A stretch of 64,000 nt of DNA from assembly GCF_019049855.1 (NCBI RefSeq), contig NZ_JAHLSY010000013.1, forward strand, positions 1 to 64,000, given 5' to 3'. The translations under genes were made by a program, and so were the position numbers. Origin of the DNA: Hydrogenophilus thiooxidans. GTDB taxonomy: Bacteria; Pseudomonadota; Gammaproteobacteria; Burkholderiales; Rhodocyclaceae. Positions within the stretch are counted from its first letter, which is position 1, and each line of letters opens with the position of its first letter. The notes beneath the pieces are model-generated. The model saw only the letters and a program-made list of their open reading frames with translations. It ran no database searches and had not been told where the DNA came from. Positions 25,917-36,059 of this stretch are shown here, one piece after another.

Positions 25917-26072
25917 ATGGGGCGAGCAGTGGCACTGGCGTTGGGGTTGTTATGGGCGGTGAGTTACCCGTTGCTGGCGATTCCCGAAAGCGGTAGTGCG
26001 CAACTCGTCTGGGTGTTCACCGCTTGGTTGGTTGCGATCGTGTTCGCGGCGGGGACAGGGCGCGATGGCTGA
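25917..26072 (+). CDS. Small membrane protein overlapping the symporter-kinase gene (CbrX-like position)
   Basis: A 51-residue ORF begins with MGRAVALALGLLWAVSYP and carries a second hydrophobic stretch (LVWVFTAWLVAIVFAAG), so two short membrane segments are likely. Its stop overlaps the start of the symporter-type histidine kinase by eight bases, which suggests translational coupling. In Pseudomonas a small membrane ORF, cbrX, sits in the same overlapping position before cbrA; similarity here is positional and topological and was not tested by alignment. A weak ribosome binding site (GAGGGGTG) precedes the ATG. It may regulate kinase translation or stability. Confidence 0.6.
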   Translation: MGRAVALALGLLWAVSYPLLAIPESGSAQLVWVFTAWLVAIVFAAGTGRDG

Positions 26073-28794
26073 AGCGACGCGCGGTTTGGGGCTGGTGGCA
26101 CCGGGCGTTGCGGCAGCGGCGGCGTTTGGCTATCTCCTGTTGCTGTTTGCCGTGGCCTTTTGGGCCGACCGCCGCGCGGCGCAGCACCGTTCCGTGATCG
26201 ATCGCTCCTGGGTCTATTCGCTTTCGATCGGCGTCTATTGCACCGCTTGGACCTTCTTTGGCAGCGTCGGCGTTGCGGCGGAGCGGGGGCTGTGGTTCTT
26301 GCCGATCTACTTCGGACCGACCCTCGTGATGCTGGCTGCTCCTCTGGTGCTCGTTCCGATGTTGCGCGTTGCCAAATCGTTGCGGCTCACGTCACTGTCG
26401 GATCTTTTGAGCACCCGTTTCGGCCATCGCGCCCTTTTGGGGCGGTGGGTGGCGCTGGCGCTCGTCGTGGTTTCGATTCCCTATGTCGCATTGCAGTTGA
26501 AGGCGATCGCGCTGGCGTTCGAGATCGTTTCGGGCGGAGCAGGCGGTGAGGCGGCGCGAACGTTCTGGTTGGTGGTGGTGTTGGCGCTTTTTGCCGCCCT
26601 TTTCGGGACACGGCGATTGGACGTCACCGAGCGGCACGAAGGGTTGGTGGCCGCGGTGGCGTTCGAGTCGGCGGTGAAACTCGGTGCGTTTCTGCTGCTT
26701 GGGGTGGTGATCGGTGCCGTCTTGCTGGGCGACGCAGAGGGCGCACTTCGCGCCGCTTGGTGGGAGGCGTGGCAAGCGGTCCCCAAAATCGACGCGGTTG
26801 CCGCGATGGGGTACGGCGACTGGTTGGCGCTGACCGTTTTGGCCGGGGTGGCGTTTGTCTTGTTGCCGCGGCAGTTTCAGGTGTTGGTGGTCGAGAACGT
26901 CCGTGCCGAACATTTGACCCGTGCGTCATGGCAGTTTCCGCTCTACCTCTGGGCACTCAACCTCTTCGTGGTGCCGGTGGCGCTCCTCGGTAAAGTGTTG
27001 CTACCCGATGGGGTGACTTCCGACGGTTTCGTCTTGACCGTCCCCCTGGCGCTGCATGAGCACTGGTTGGCGGTGGTGGTTTTCTTGGGGGGGATTTCGG
27101 CCGCGACCAGTATGGTGATCGTGGAAAGCGTGGCGTTGGCGACGATGATTTCGAACGATTGGGTGGCGCCTTGGTGGCTTCGTCGCGGGAAAACGCTTGC
27201 AGCCGGGCATCTCTTGTGGGTGCGGCGCGCGGTGATCGTCGCGGTGATCGCAGCCGGTTACCTCTTTTTTCTCTTGGCCGGGGAGTCGCACGCGCTGATC
27301 GCGATCGGTTTGGTCAGTTTCCTGGGTGTGGCGCAGCTCGCCCCGGCGGTCGTCGCGGCGTTTCTCTGGCCAGGCGCGTCTGCGGTTGGGGTCGCGGCGG
27401 GGTTGTTCGTCGGGTTGGTGGTGTGGGGCTACACGGCGCTTTTGCCGCTTCTCATTCGCAGCGGTTGGTTTCCGGAAGCGTGGCTGACCGTTGGCCCTGC
27501 CGGTATCGCGTGGTTGCGCCCGGAAGCGCTGTTTGGGGTCGAGGGGATGGCGCCAGTCACAGCGAGCTTGGTCTGGAGTGTGTTGGCGAACGGAGTCGTG
27601 CTGATCGCCGTTTCCGTGCTCCGCCCTCCCGATGGCGCAACGCGGGCTATCGCGCGCCGTTTCGTCGCCGATCAGTTGTTCCGGGCATCGCGGAAAGGAG
27701 CGGCGACGATTGCCGATGCCTCTGTGGCTCCGGTGCGCAGCCATTGGCGGGCGAAGACGCAAAGCAGCGCCGTGCTGGAGGTGCTGGCGCGTTTCGTCTC
27801 TGCGGAGCGACTGATTGAGGCGTTACGCGCGTTTCGTGCCGAACGTGGGTTGGCAGCGGACGCCCCGCTCGTGGTCGACGAGGCGTTCGTGGCATTTGCC
27901 GAACGGTTGCTCTCCGGGGCGATCGGTGGGGTAGCGGCGCGGTTGGTGCTGGAAGGTGTGCTGGGGGAACGTGCGCCGGCGTGGGACGAGGTGATGGCGC
28001 TGGTCGACGAGGCGCGTGCGGTGCGCGAGGCGAACGAGCGGTTGCGCGAGCTCGATCGGATGAAGGACGAGTTCATCGCATCGGTGAGCCACGAACTACG
28101 CACACCGCTCGCCGCGGTGCGCGCCTATGCCGAGCTGTTGGCGGCGGACCCGGATATCGACCGAGAGACGCGGCGGAAGTTTTACCAAACGATGGTTCGT
28201 GAAAGTGAGCGGCTCACGCGGTTGGTCAATCAAGTACTCGATCTGGCGAAGCTCGATTCCGGGCATGCCGAATGGCGCCATGAGGCGGTCGATTTGCGCA
28301 CGGTGGTGCACGAGGTTGCGGAGACGATGCGTCCGGTGGTGCGCGAGCGTGGGGGGGAATTGGGTGTCGTGGTGCCACAAGAGGAAGCGATCTGTTTCGG
28401 TGACCGCGATCGGCTGGTTCAGCTTTTGCTAAATCTCGTGGGGAACGCCGTACAATTCATGAAGGCGCCCCACGGGAAAGTGGCGGTGACGTTACAACCC
28501 GACGCACAAACCTGGCGGCTTATCGTCGAGGACAATGGGCCGGGTGTGCCACCCGAAGAACGGCAGGCAATCTTCGAACGCTTTCACCGCGCGTCGAAGA
28601 CCCGCGCACACAGCACGGGAACAGGGCTGGGGTTGGCGATCGCCAAACGGATTGCCGAGCACATGGGGGGGGCGATCGCAGTCGACGAGAGTCCGTTGGG
28701 AGGGGCTCGGTTCGTGGTGACTCTGCCACGGGGAACGGTTTCACAAGAAAATCGGGAGAGGGAAGATGAGCCACAAGATCTTGGTGGTGGATGA
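26065..28794 (+). CDS. Sodium:solute symporter-type sensor histidine kinase (CbrA-like)
   Basis: This 909-residue inner-membrane protein has a ~13-helix SLC5/SSS transporter-like domain (residues ~10-520; YCTAWTFFGSVG is typical of CbrA relatives). A linker follows, then a HisKA domain with VSHELRTPL (phospho-acceptor His676) and a HATPase domain (NLVGNAVQF, VEDNGPGVPPEE, GTGLGLAIAKRI). Related kinases link transport or sensing of a solute to gene regulation. The ATG at 26065 lies inside the 51-residue ORF. The 3' end overlaps the receiver gene by 29 bases. The partner here is a stand-alone receiver rather than the NtrC-type CbrB, so the output differs from the classical system. Confidence 0.87.
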   Translation: MAEATRGLGLVAPGVAAAAAFGYLLLLFAVAFWADRRAAQHRSVIDRSWVYSLSIGVYCTAWTFFGSVGVAAERGLWFLPIYFGPTLVMLAAPLVLVPMLRVAKSLRLTSLSDLLSTRFGHRALLGRWVALALVVVSIPYVALQLKAIALAFEIVSGGAGGEAARTFWLVVVLALFAALFGTRRLDVTERHEGLVAAVAFESAVKLGAFLLLGVVIGAVLLGDAEGALRAAWWEAWQAVPKIDAVAAMGYGDWLALTVLAGVAFVLLPRQFQVLVVENVRAEHLTRASWQFPLYLWALNLFVVPVALLGKVLLPDGVTSDGFVLTVPLALHEHWLAVVVFLGGISAATSMVIVESVALATMISNDWVAPWWLRRGKTLAAGHLLWVRRAVIVAVIAAGYLFFLLAGESHALIAIGLVSFLGVAQLAPAVVAAFLWPGASAVGVAAGLFVGLVVWGYTALLPLLIRSGWFPEAWLTVGPAGIAWLRPEALFGVEGMAPVTASLVWSVLANGVVLIAVSVLRPPDGATRAIARRFVADQLFRASRKGAATIADASVAPVRSHWRAKTQSSAVLEVLARFVSAERLIEALRAFRAERGLAADAPLVVDEAFVAFAERLLSGAIGGVAARLVLEGVLGERAPAWDEVMALVDEARAVREANERLRELDRMKDEFIASVSHELRTPLAAVRAYAELLAADPDIDRETRRKFYQTMVRESERLTRLVNQVLDLAKLDSGHAEWRHEAVDLRTVVHEVAETMRPVVRERGGELGVVVPQEEAICFGDRDRLVQLLLNLVGNAVQFMKAPHGKVAVTLQPDAQTWRLIVEDNGPGVPPEERQAIFERFHRASKTRAHSTGTGLGLAIAKRIAEHMGGAIAVDESPLGGARFVVTLPRGTVSQENREREDEPQDLGGG

Positions 28795-29146
28795 CGAGGA
28801 GGCGATTTCACTCGCGTTGGAGTTCCTGCTCAAACGGGCAGGGTATGAGGTGGCCGTGGCTCGCGACGGCGTCGAGGCGCTCGAACGAATCGCGGCGTGG
28901 CGGCCTGACTTGGTGCTGCTCGATATCATGATGCCCGGAAAAGACGGTTTCGAGGTATGTCAGAGCGTGCGTGAGATGAATGACCTCACACCGCAACCCA
29001 AGATCGTCATGCTCACCGCGAAAGGGCGCGATGTCGAGCGCACGAAAGGGCTCGCGGTAGGGGCAGACGACTATGTCGTCAAACCCTTTTCCACCGACGA
29101 GCTGCTGCAACGCATCGCGCGGCATCTTGGTCAGGAGGCCGCGTGA
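28766..29146 (+). CDS. Single-domain response regulator
   Basis: This 126-residue receiver has no output domain. Asp9-Asp10 bind Mg2+, Asp53 (LVLLDIMMPG) is the phosphorylation site, and Thr84 and Lys106 (VVKPFS) complete the active site. GGGAAG precedes the ATG, which lies inside the end of the kinase gene. Its stop overlaps the next start (TGATG). It must act by protein contact, on the exonuclease fusion or on another kinase, or serve as a phosphate sink. All catalytic residues are present. Confidence 0.9.
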   Translation: MSHKILVVDDEEAISLALEFLLKRAGYEVAVARDGVEALERIAAWRPDLVLLDIMMPGKDGFEVCQSVREMNDLTPQPKIVMLTAKGRDVERTKGLAVGADDYVVKPFSTDELLQRIARHLGQEAA

Positions 29147-31344
29147 TGGCAATCGGTGCCCGCGCACGATTTTGGCTGACTTACGCCGTGGTTGCGGCGT
29201 TGGTGACGATCCCTTTTTCCGTGACGCTCTTTTTCGTCTGGTTGGATATGGACGAAGTCCAGCGCAACCTCTTGCGGATGATCGCGCCCCATTGGTTGCC
29301 GATCGGGACTGCGGTCACCGTTTTGAGTCTGGTGCTCGCCGGGGTGGCGCTCCACCGCCTCTATCGCGTCTATGTCCAGGGGTTGGCGGCGATGGCCGAA
29401 CAGCTCGACGTGATGCGCACGGCTCCGAGCGGTTTTCGTATCCCGAGTTTTGGTCCGCCAGAGGTGCGCCGGGTTGCCGAAGCGGCAAACCGTTTGGCCG
29501 AAGCGAAAGAGGCCGCAGCGGCCGAGGTGCAAGCGCGCATCGACGAAGCGAAGCGCAGTGCGGTCGCGGAACGCAATCGTCTGGCGGCGTTGATGGCGCA
29601 GCTCGACGAAGCGGTGGTCGTCTGCAACCCCGACGGGCGCGTGTTGCTCTATAACGAAGCGGCGCGGCAGCTCGTCGCAGCGTTCGTCGGCGAACAAACC
29701 GCCGTTGCCGCAACGAGTGCATTGGGTTTGGGGCGGACGGTGTTCACGTGGATCGATCCTGCGGTATTGGGGCACGCGCTCGACACCGTAAACGCGCGCC
29801 TGCAAGCGGGCGACACGGCGCCGCGCGCTCGATTCGTGATCGTCGCTCCTACGGGGCGGGTGGCACGGGTCCGTGTGGCGCCGGTTACCGCAAGCGGTGA
29901 GACGACGCTGAGCGGGTTCGTGTTGGTGATCGATGACGTGACCGAAATGCTCGAACGGGAAGCTCAGCGCAGTCAGGTGCTTTTCGAGATGACCGAAGGG
30001 AACCGAGCGTCGTTGGCAAACGTGCAGATGGCCGTAGAGATGCTCGGGCAGCCCGATTTGAGTCCCGAGTTGGGTGCACGCTTCCGTGACGTGATCGCGC
30101 GGGAGCTCACCGTGATGCGCACGCGTCTCGATCGCGCGGTGAACGAGGTGCGTGAGACACTGGCGACCCGTTGGCCAAGGGAACCGATTGCGGTGAGTGA
30201 GCTGGTGGCGCTTGCGGAGCGATTCGTTTCCGAGCGCCTCTCAGTTACGGTCCGGCTGGAATGTGACGCAGTGGCCGATCATTGGGTTGCAGCCGATGCT
30301 TTTTCTTGGCTGCGGATGGTCGCGGCACTGGTTGAGCGGCTGTGCGACGATTACGACGCCGACCCGATCCGTTTTCGGGTTCGGCCAGATGGCAAAGGGT
30401 GGATTCATTGGGACCTGGTCTGGCACGGTGGGGCGTTGAGTTCCGAGATCGTTTCCAGCTGGGAGCTGGAGCCGGTCGTCGTACGCGGCGAACGGTATCC
30501 GTTTACGGTCCGTGAGGTGTTGGAACGGCACGGTGCGGCGATGTGGTTCGATCGCGTCAAGGCGCGGCACGAAGCGTTTCTCCGCTTGGCGATCGCCGAA
30601 GAGGCCGTTGCGCCCAAACCACACGGATCGGTGGGGGAACAGCAAACGTCTGTGACGCCAGCGGGGCAGGAAAGAGAAACCGAACGGCCGCTCTTTTTCG
30701 ATTTCGACCTGTTTGCGTGGGGCGCGCATGTCGGAGACCTTGACAACCGCCGCCTTTCCGAGCTCGCGTATACGGTTTTCGATACCGAAACCACGGGACT
30801 TCGGCCCTCTGAGGGGGACGAGATCATCCAGATCGGTGCGGTGCGGATCGTCAATGGGCGGGTGTTGCGTGAAGAGGCGTTCGAGCAACTGATCGACCCG
30901 CAGCGACCGCTTGCGAAAGAGTCGATCGCGATTCATGGGATCCAACCCGAAATGCTGGTCGGGCAGCCGACTGCCGAGGTGGTGCTTCCGCTTTTTCACC
31001 GCTATGCAGAAGGGACCGTGTTGGTCGCGCACAATGCGGCGTTCGACATGCGCTTCCTGGAACTGAAAGAGGCAAAACTGGGGATTCGTTTCGATCAACC
31101 CGTGCTCGACACGCTGCTGCTTGCCTATTTCCTCTTCCCTAACCAAGATTCGAACCGCTTGGAGGCGTTGGCGGAACGGTTTGGGATTCGGATCCTCGGG
31201 CGCCATACCGCGTTGGGGGATGCGATCGTCACCGCCGAGGCGTTTGTGAAGATGATCCCATTGCTCGAGGAGCGGGGGGTGCGGACCCTCAAAGCCGCGC
31301 GAGAAGCGGCGCAGCAGACCTATCTCGCGAAATTGCGTTACTGA
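29146..31344 (+). CDS. Membrane sensor/kinase-like protein fused to DnaQ-type 3'-5' exonuclease
   Basis: The protein has 732 residues. Two transmembrane helices (~10-70), a short coiled linker, a PAS-like domain (~145-265) and a degenerate dimerisation/ATPase region precede a DEDDh exonuclease (~540-730). Where a kinase would have SHELRTPL the sequence reads EGNRASLANVQ, so there is no phospho-acceptor histidine. The nuclease site is complete: VFDTETTG, VLVAHNAAFDMRFL and GRHTALGDA. AGGAGG lies seven bases before the ATG at 29146. Similar fusions occur beside acetate-type symporters in other proteobacteria, as I recall, but their role is not established. A membrane-anchored exonuclease controlled by the adjacent two-component pair is a plausible inference. 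Confidence 0.82.
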   Translation: MAIGARARFWLTYAVVAALVTIPFSVTLFFVWLDMDEVQRNLLRMIAPHWLPIGTAVTVLSLVLAGVALHRLYRVYVQGLAAMAEQLDVMRTAPSGFRIPSFGPPEVRRVAEAANRLAEAKEAAAAEVQARIDEAKRSAVAERNRLAALMAQLDEAVVVCNPDGRVLLYNEAARQLVAAFVGEQTAVAATSALGLGRTVFTWIDPAVLGHALDTVNARLQAGDTAPRARFVIVAPTGRVARVRVAPVTASGETTLSGFVLVIDDVTEMLEREAQRSQVLFEMTEGNRASLANVQMAVEMLGQPDLSPELGARFRDVIARELTVMRTRLDRAVNEVRETLATRWPREPIAVSELVALAERFVSERLSVTVRLECDAVADHWVAADAFSWLRMVAALVERLCDDYDADPIRFRVRPDGKGWIHWDLVWHGGALSSEIVSSWELEPVVVRGERYPFTVREVLERHGAAMWFDRVKARHEAFLRLAIAEEAVAPKPHGSVGEQQTSVTPAGQERETERPLFFDFDLFAWGAHVGDLDNRRLSELAYTVFDTETTGLRPSEGDEIIQIGAVRIVNGRVLREEAFEQLIDPQRPLAKESIAIHGIQPEMLVGQPTAEVVLPLFHRYAEGTVLVAHNAAFDMRFLELKEAKLGIRFDQPVLDTLLLAYFLFPNQDSNRLEALAERFGIRILGRHTALGDAIVTAEAFVKMIPLLEERGVRTLKAAREAAQQTYLAKLRY

Positions 31345-31356
31345 CGGTGGGTTGTG

Positions 31357-33357
31357 ATGCTGTTGCCACGCACCGCCCGGTTTTTCGTGAGTTTGGCGAT
31401 TGGTATCGCCTTCTTTCTCTGTGCCGCGTGGCTGGTAGAAAAGTGGGGTGTGGCGCCGCGCGTGATCGGGTTGTGCTTTCTGGTGGCGACGATCGCGCTT
31501 TATGCCGGGATTGGTGTGGCGATGCGCACCCAGGACGTGGTCGAGTACTACGTCGCTGGGCGCCGCATCCCCGGCATCGCCAACGGGATGGCTACCGCAG
31601 CTGACTGGATGAGTGCAGCGTCGTTCATCGGGCTGGCGGGGGCGATCTACCACCAGGGGTTCGAAGGGTTGGCCTACCTCACCGGCTGGACCGGTGGGTT
31701 CGTGCTGGTGGCGCTCTTTTTCGGACCTTATTTACGCAAATTCGGGCAATTCACCGTCCCCGAGCTCGTCGGTGAACGCTACGGACCCACTGCGGAGTGG
31801 TTGGCTGTTTGCGCGGTGGTGTTGGCTTCGTTTGTCTATCTGGTCGCGCAAATCTACGCGGTCGGTCTGGTCGCAAGCCGTTTTGCTAGCGTGCCGTTCG
31901 AAATCGGGCTCTTCATCGGCTTGGCTGGTATTTTGGTCTGTTCGTTTCTGGGTGGGATGCGGGGTGTGACGTGGACGCAAGTCTCCCAGTACTTGATCCT
32001 GATCGTCGCGTACGTTGCGCCGCTCGTGGTACTTTCGCAGCAGCGGTTCGACCTCCCCATTCCCCATTTGGCGATGCCCCAATTGGCACAGGCCGAACGG
32101 GCGATCGAAGAGCGGGTGACCTTCGATCCCGCAGAGATCGCGGTGCGGGCGCAATTCCAGGCAGAGGCCGACCATTACCGCCAGTTGTTGGCTGCTTGGC
32201 CGCAGTCGGTCGAACCGGAGCGATTGCGTTTGTGGGAGCGGTGGCAGATTGCGCGCGAAGCAGGAGAGCGCCCTGAATCTTTGCGTGCGATGGAGGACGA
32301 GTTGCGCGCGCTCACGAAAGGCGCAGACAGTGCGCGTGCGTTTTGGATCGCGCGCTTAGCGGACGCGGAGCGGGCGGCGCTGCCGCTTCGCCCCTTTTTC
32401 GCCGCGTGGAGCGGCCAAAGCGAAGCGGAAAAAGACGAGAAGCGGCGCAATTTCTTGGCGCTGATGTTCGTTTTGATGGTGGGAACGGCTGCGTTGCCGC
32501 ACATCTTGATGCGCTACTACACGACGAGCACGGTCGAAGAGGCGCGCACCTCAACGGCATGGACGCTCTTTTTCGTGGCGATCCTCTACCTGTGTGCGCC
32601 ACTCTACGCGCTCTTTGCCCGTGTGGAATTGGGGCAGTGGTTCGGGACGTCGATCGAAGCGGCGAGCCATTGGTTGGCGAATTGGACCAATCTGGGGTTG
32701 GCAACCTTCACCGACCGCAATGGCGACGGTTTGATCCAAAGTGCCGAATTGCGGTTGAGTCCCGATGCGGTGGTGTTGGCGCTGCCCGAATTGAGCGCGT
32801 TGCCCTATACCATCGCGGGGTTGGTCGCGGCAGGCGCGCTGGCCTCCGCGCTCTCGACCGCCGATGGGTTACTGCTCACCATTTCCAACGCGTTGGGGCA
32901 CGATATCTATTACAAGCGTTTGATGAAAGCGCAGTCGAGCACCCATCGCCGCTTATTGGTGAATAAAACCTTGCTGTTGCTCACGGCCGTTTTCGCGGCA
33001 TGGGTTGCGGCACTCAGGCTCGATACCATTCTGCTGTTGGTGGGTCTGTCGTTTTCTCTGGCTGCAGCAACCCTTTTTCCCACGGTTTTGCTCGGAATCT
33101 TTTGGCGGCGGGCAACCCGTGTCGGGGCCGTGGTGGCGATGGTTGGCGGCTTTGCGGTGAGCGTCCTCTATTACGTCCTCAACCATCCGGTCTTTGGCTT
33201 TGCCGGCGACACCCGAATTTGGGGAATCGACCCGGTGGCTTGTGGTGTGTTCGGGGTGTTGTTCGGGTTTGGCGCTCATGCGGTGGTGGGCGCTTTCGGT
33301 TGGGGCGCGCGCGCAAGCGACGCTGCGTTTGTCGCGAGGATGCAGCAACCGGAGTGA
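31357..33357 (+). CDS. Sodium:solute symporter (acetate/ActP-like, VC_2705 type)
   Basis: This 666-residue SSS-family symporter probably imports a monocarboxylate with Na+. YYVAGRRIPGIANGMATAADWMSAASFIG is the conserved core, split here as YYVAGRRIPG and TAADWMSAASF. SALSTADGLLLTISNALGHD is the usual helix-8 sodium region. An extra charged segment of ~130 residues (~230-360) projects between helices. FTDRNGDGLIQSAEL forms an EF-hand-like loop. The ATG at 31357 follows a GTG that could also start translation. It closes the signalling block, so its expression or activity may be the target of the kinase/receiver/exonuclease genes upstream. Confidence 0.87.
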   Translation: MLLPRTARFFVSLAIGIAFFLCAAWLVEKWGVAPRVIGLCFLVATIALYAGIGVAMRTQDVVEYYVAGRRIPGIANGMATAADWMSAASFIGLAGAIYHQGFEGLAYLTGWTGGFVLVALFFGPYLRKFGQFTVPELVGERYGPTAEWLAVCAVVLASFVYLVAQIYAVGLVASRFASVPFEIGLFIGLAGILVCSFLGGMRGVTWTQVSQYLILIVAYVAPLVVLSQQRFDLPIPHLAMPQLAQAERAIEERVTFDPAEIAVRAQFQAEADHYRQLLAAWPQSVEPERLRLWERWQIAREAGERPESLRAMEDELRALTKGADSARAFWIARLADAERAALPLRPFFAAWSGQSEAEKDEKRRNFLALMFVLMVGTAALPHILMRYYTTSTVEEARTSTAWTLFFVAILYLCAPLYALFARVELGQWFGTSIEAASHWLANWTNLGLATFTDRNGDGLIQSAELRLSPDAVVLALPELSALPYTIAGLVAAGALASALSTADGLLLTISNALGHDIYYKRLMKAQSSTHRRLLVNKTLLLLTAVFAAWVAALRLDTILLLVGLSFSLAAATLFPTVLLGIFWRRATRVGAVVAMVGGFAVSVLYYVLNHPVFGFAGDTRIWGIDPVACGVFGVLFGFGAHAVVGAFGWGARASDAAFVARMQQPE

Positions 33358-33363
33358 TAAAAT
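33358..33363 (+). promoter_or_regulatory. Possible extended -10 box of alaS
   Basis: TAAAAT preceded by TG one base away (TGATAAAAT) fits an extended -10 promoter element. It lies 31 bases before the alaS ATG, directly at the symporter stop. No convincing -35 is visible. Confidence 0.35.
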
Positions 33364-33393
33364 CGATATTTAGGTCATTTTTTCGGAACCACG

Positions 33394-35997
<2,604 letters not shown>

Positions 35998-36009
35998 TGG
36001 GAGCCGCTC

Positions 36010-36048
36010 GCGCGGGGGGGCTTCCCGCGCGGTTTGCGCAGCGCGCAA
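36010..36048. other. Two GC-rich hairpins between convergent genes
   Basis: GCGCGGG/CCCGCGC (36010-36016 with 36024-36030) and TTGCGC/GCGCAA (36034-36039 with 36043-36048, loop AGC) lie between the ends of alaS and the minus-strand diguanylate cyclase. Neither is followed by a T-run, so they may be transcription barriers or Rho-assisted ends rather than classical terminators. Confidence 0.4.
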
Positions 36049-36059
36049 GCAACCCTGCC

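Noticed and set aside
30241-31653. 470-residue minus-strand frame opposite the exonuclease fusion and symporter start
   Set aside because: It spans two real plus-strand genes, is Arg/His/Pro-rich and has no recognisable family.
36010-36048. Classical Rho-independent terminator after alaS
   Set aside because: Stems are present but no T-run follows on either strand, so it was listed only as a structured region.
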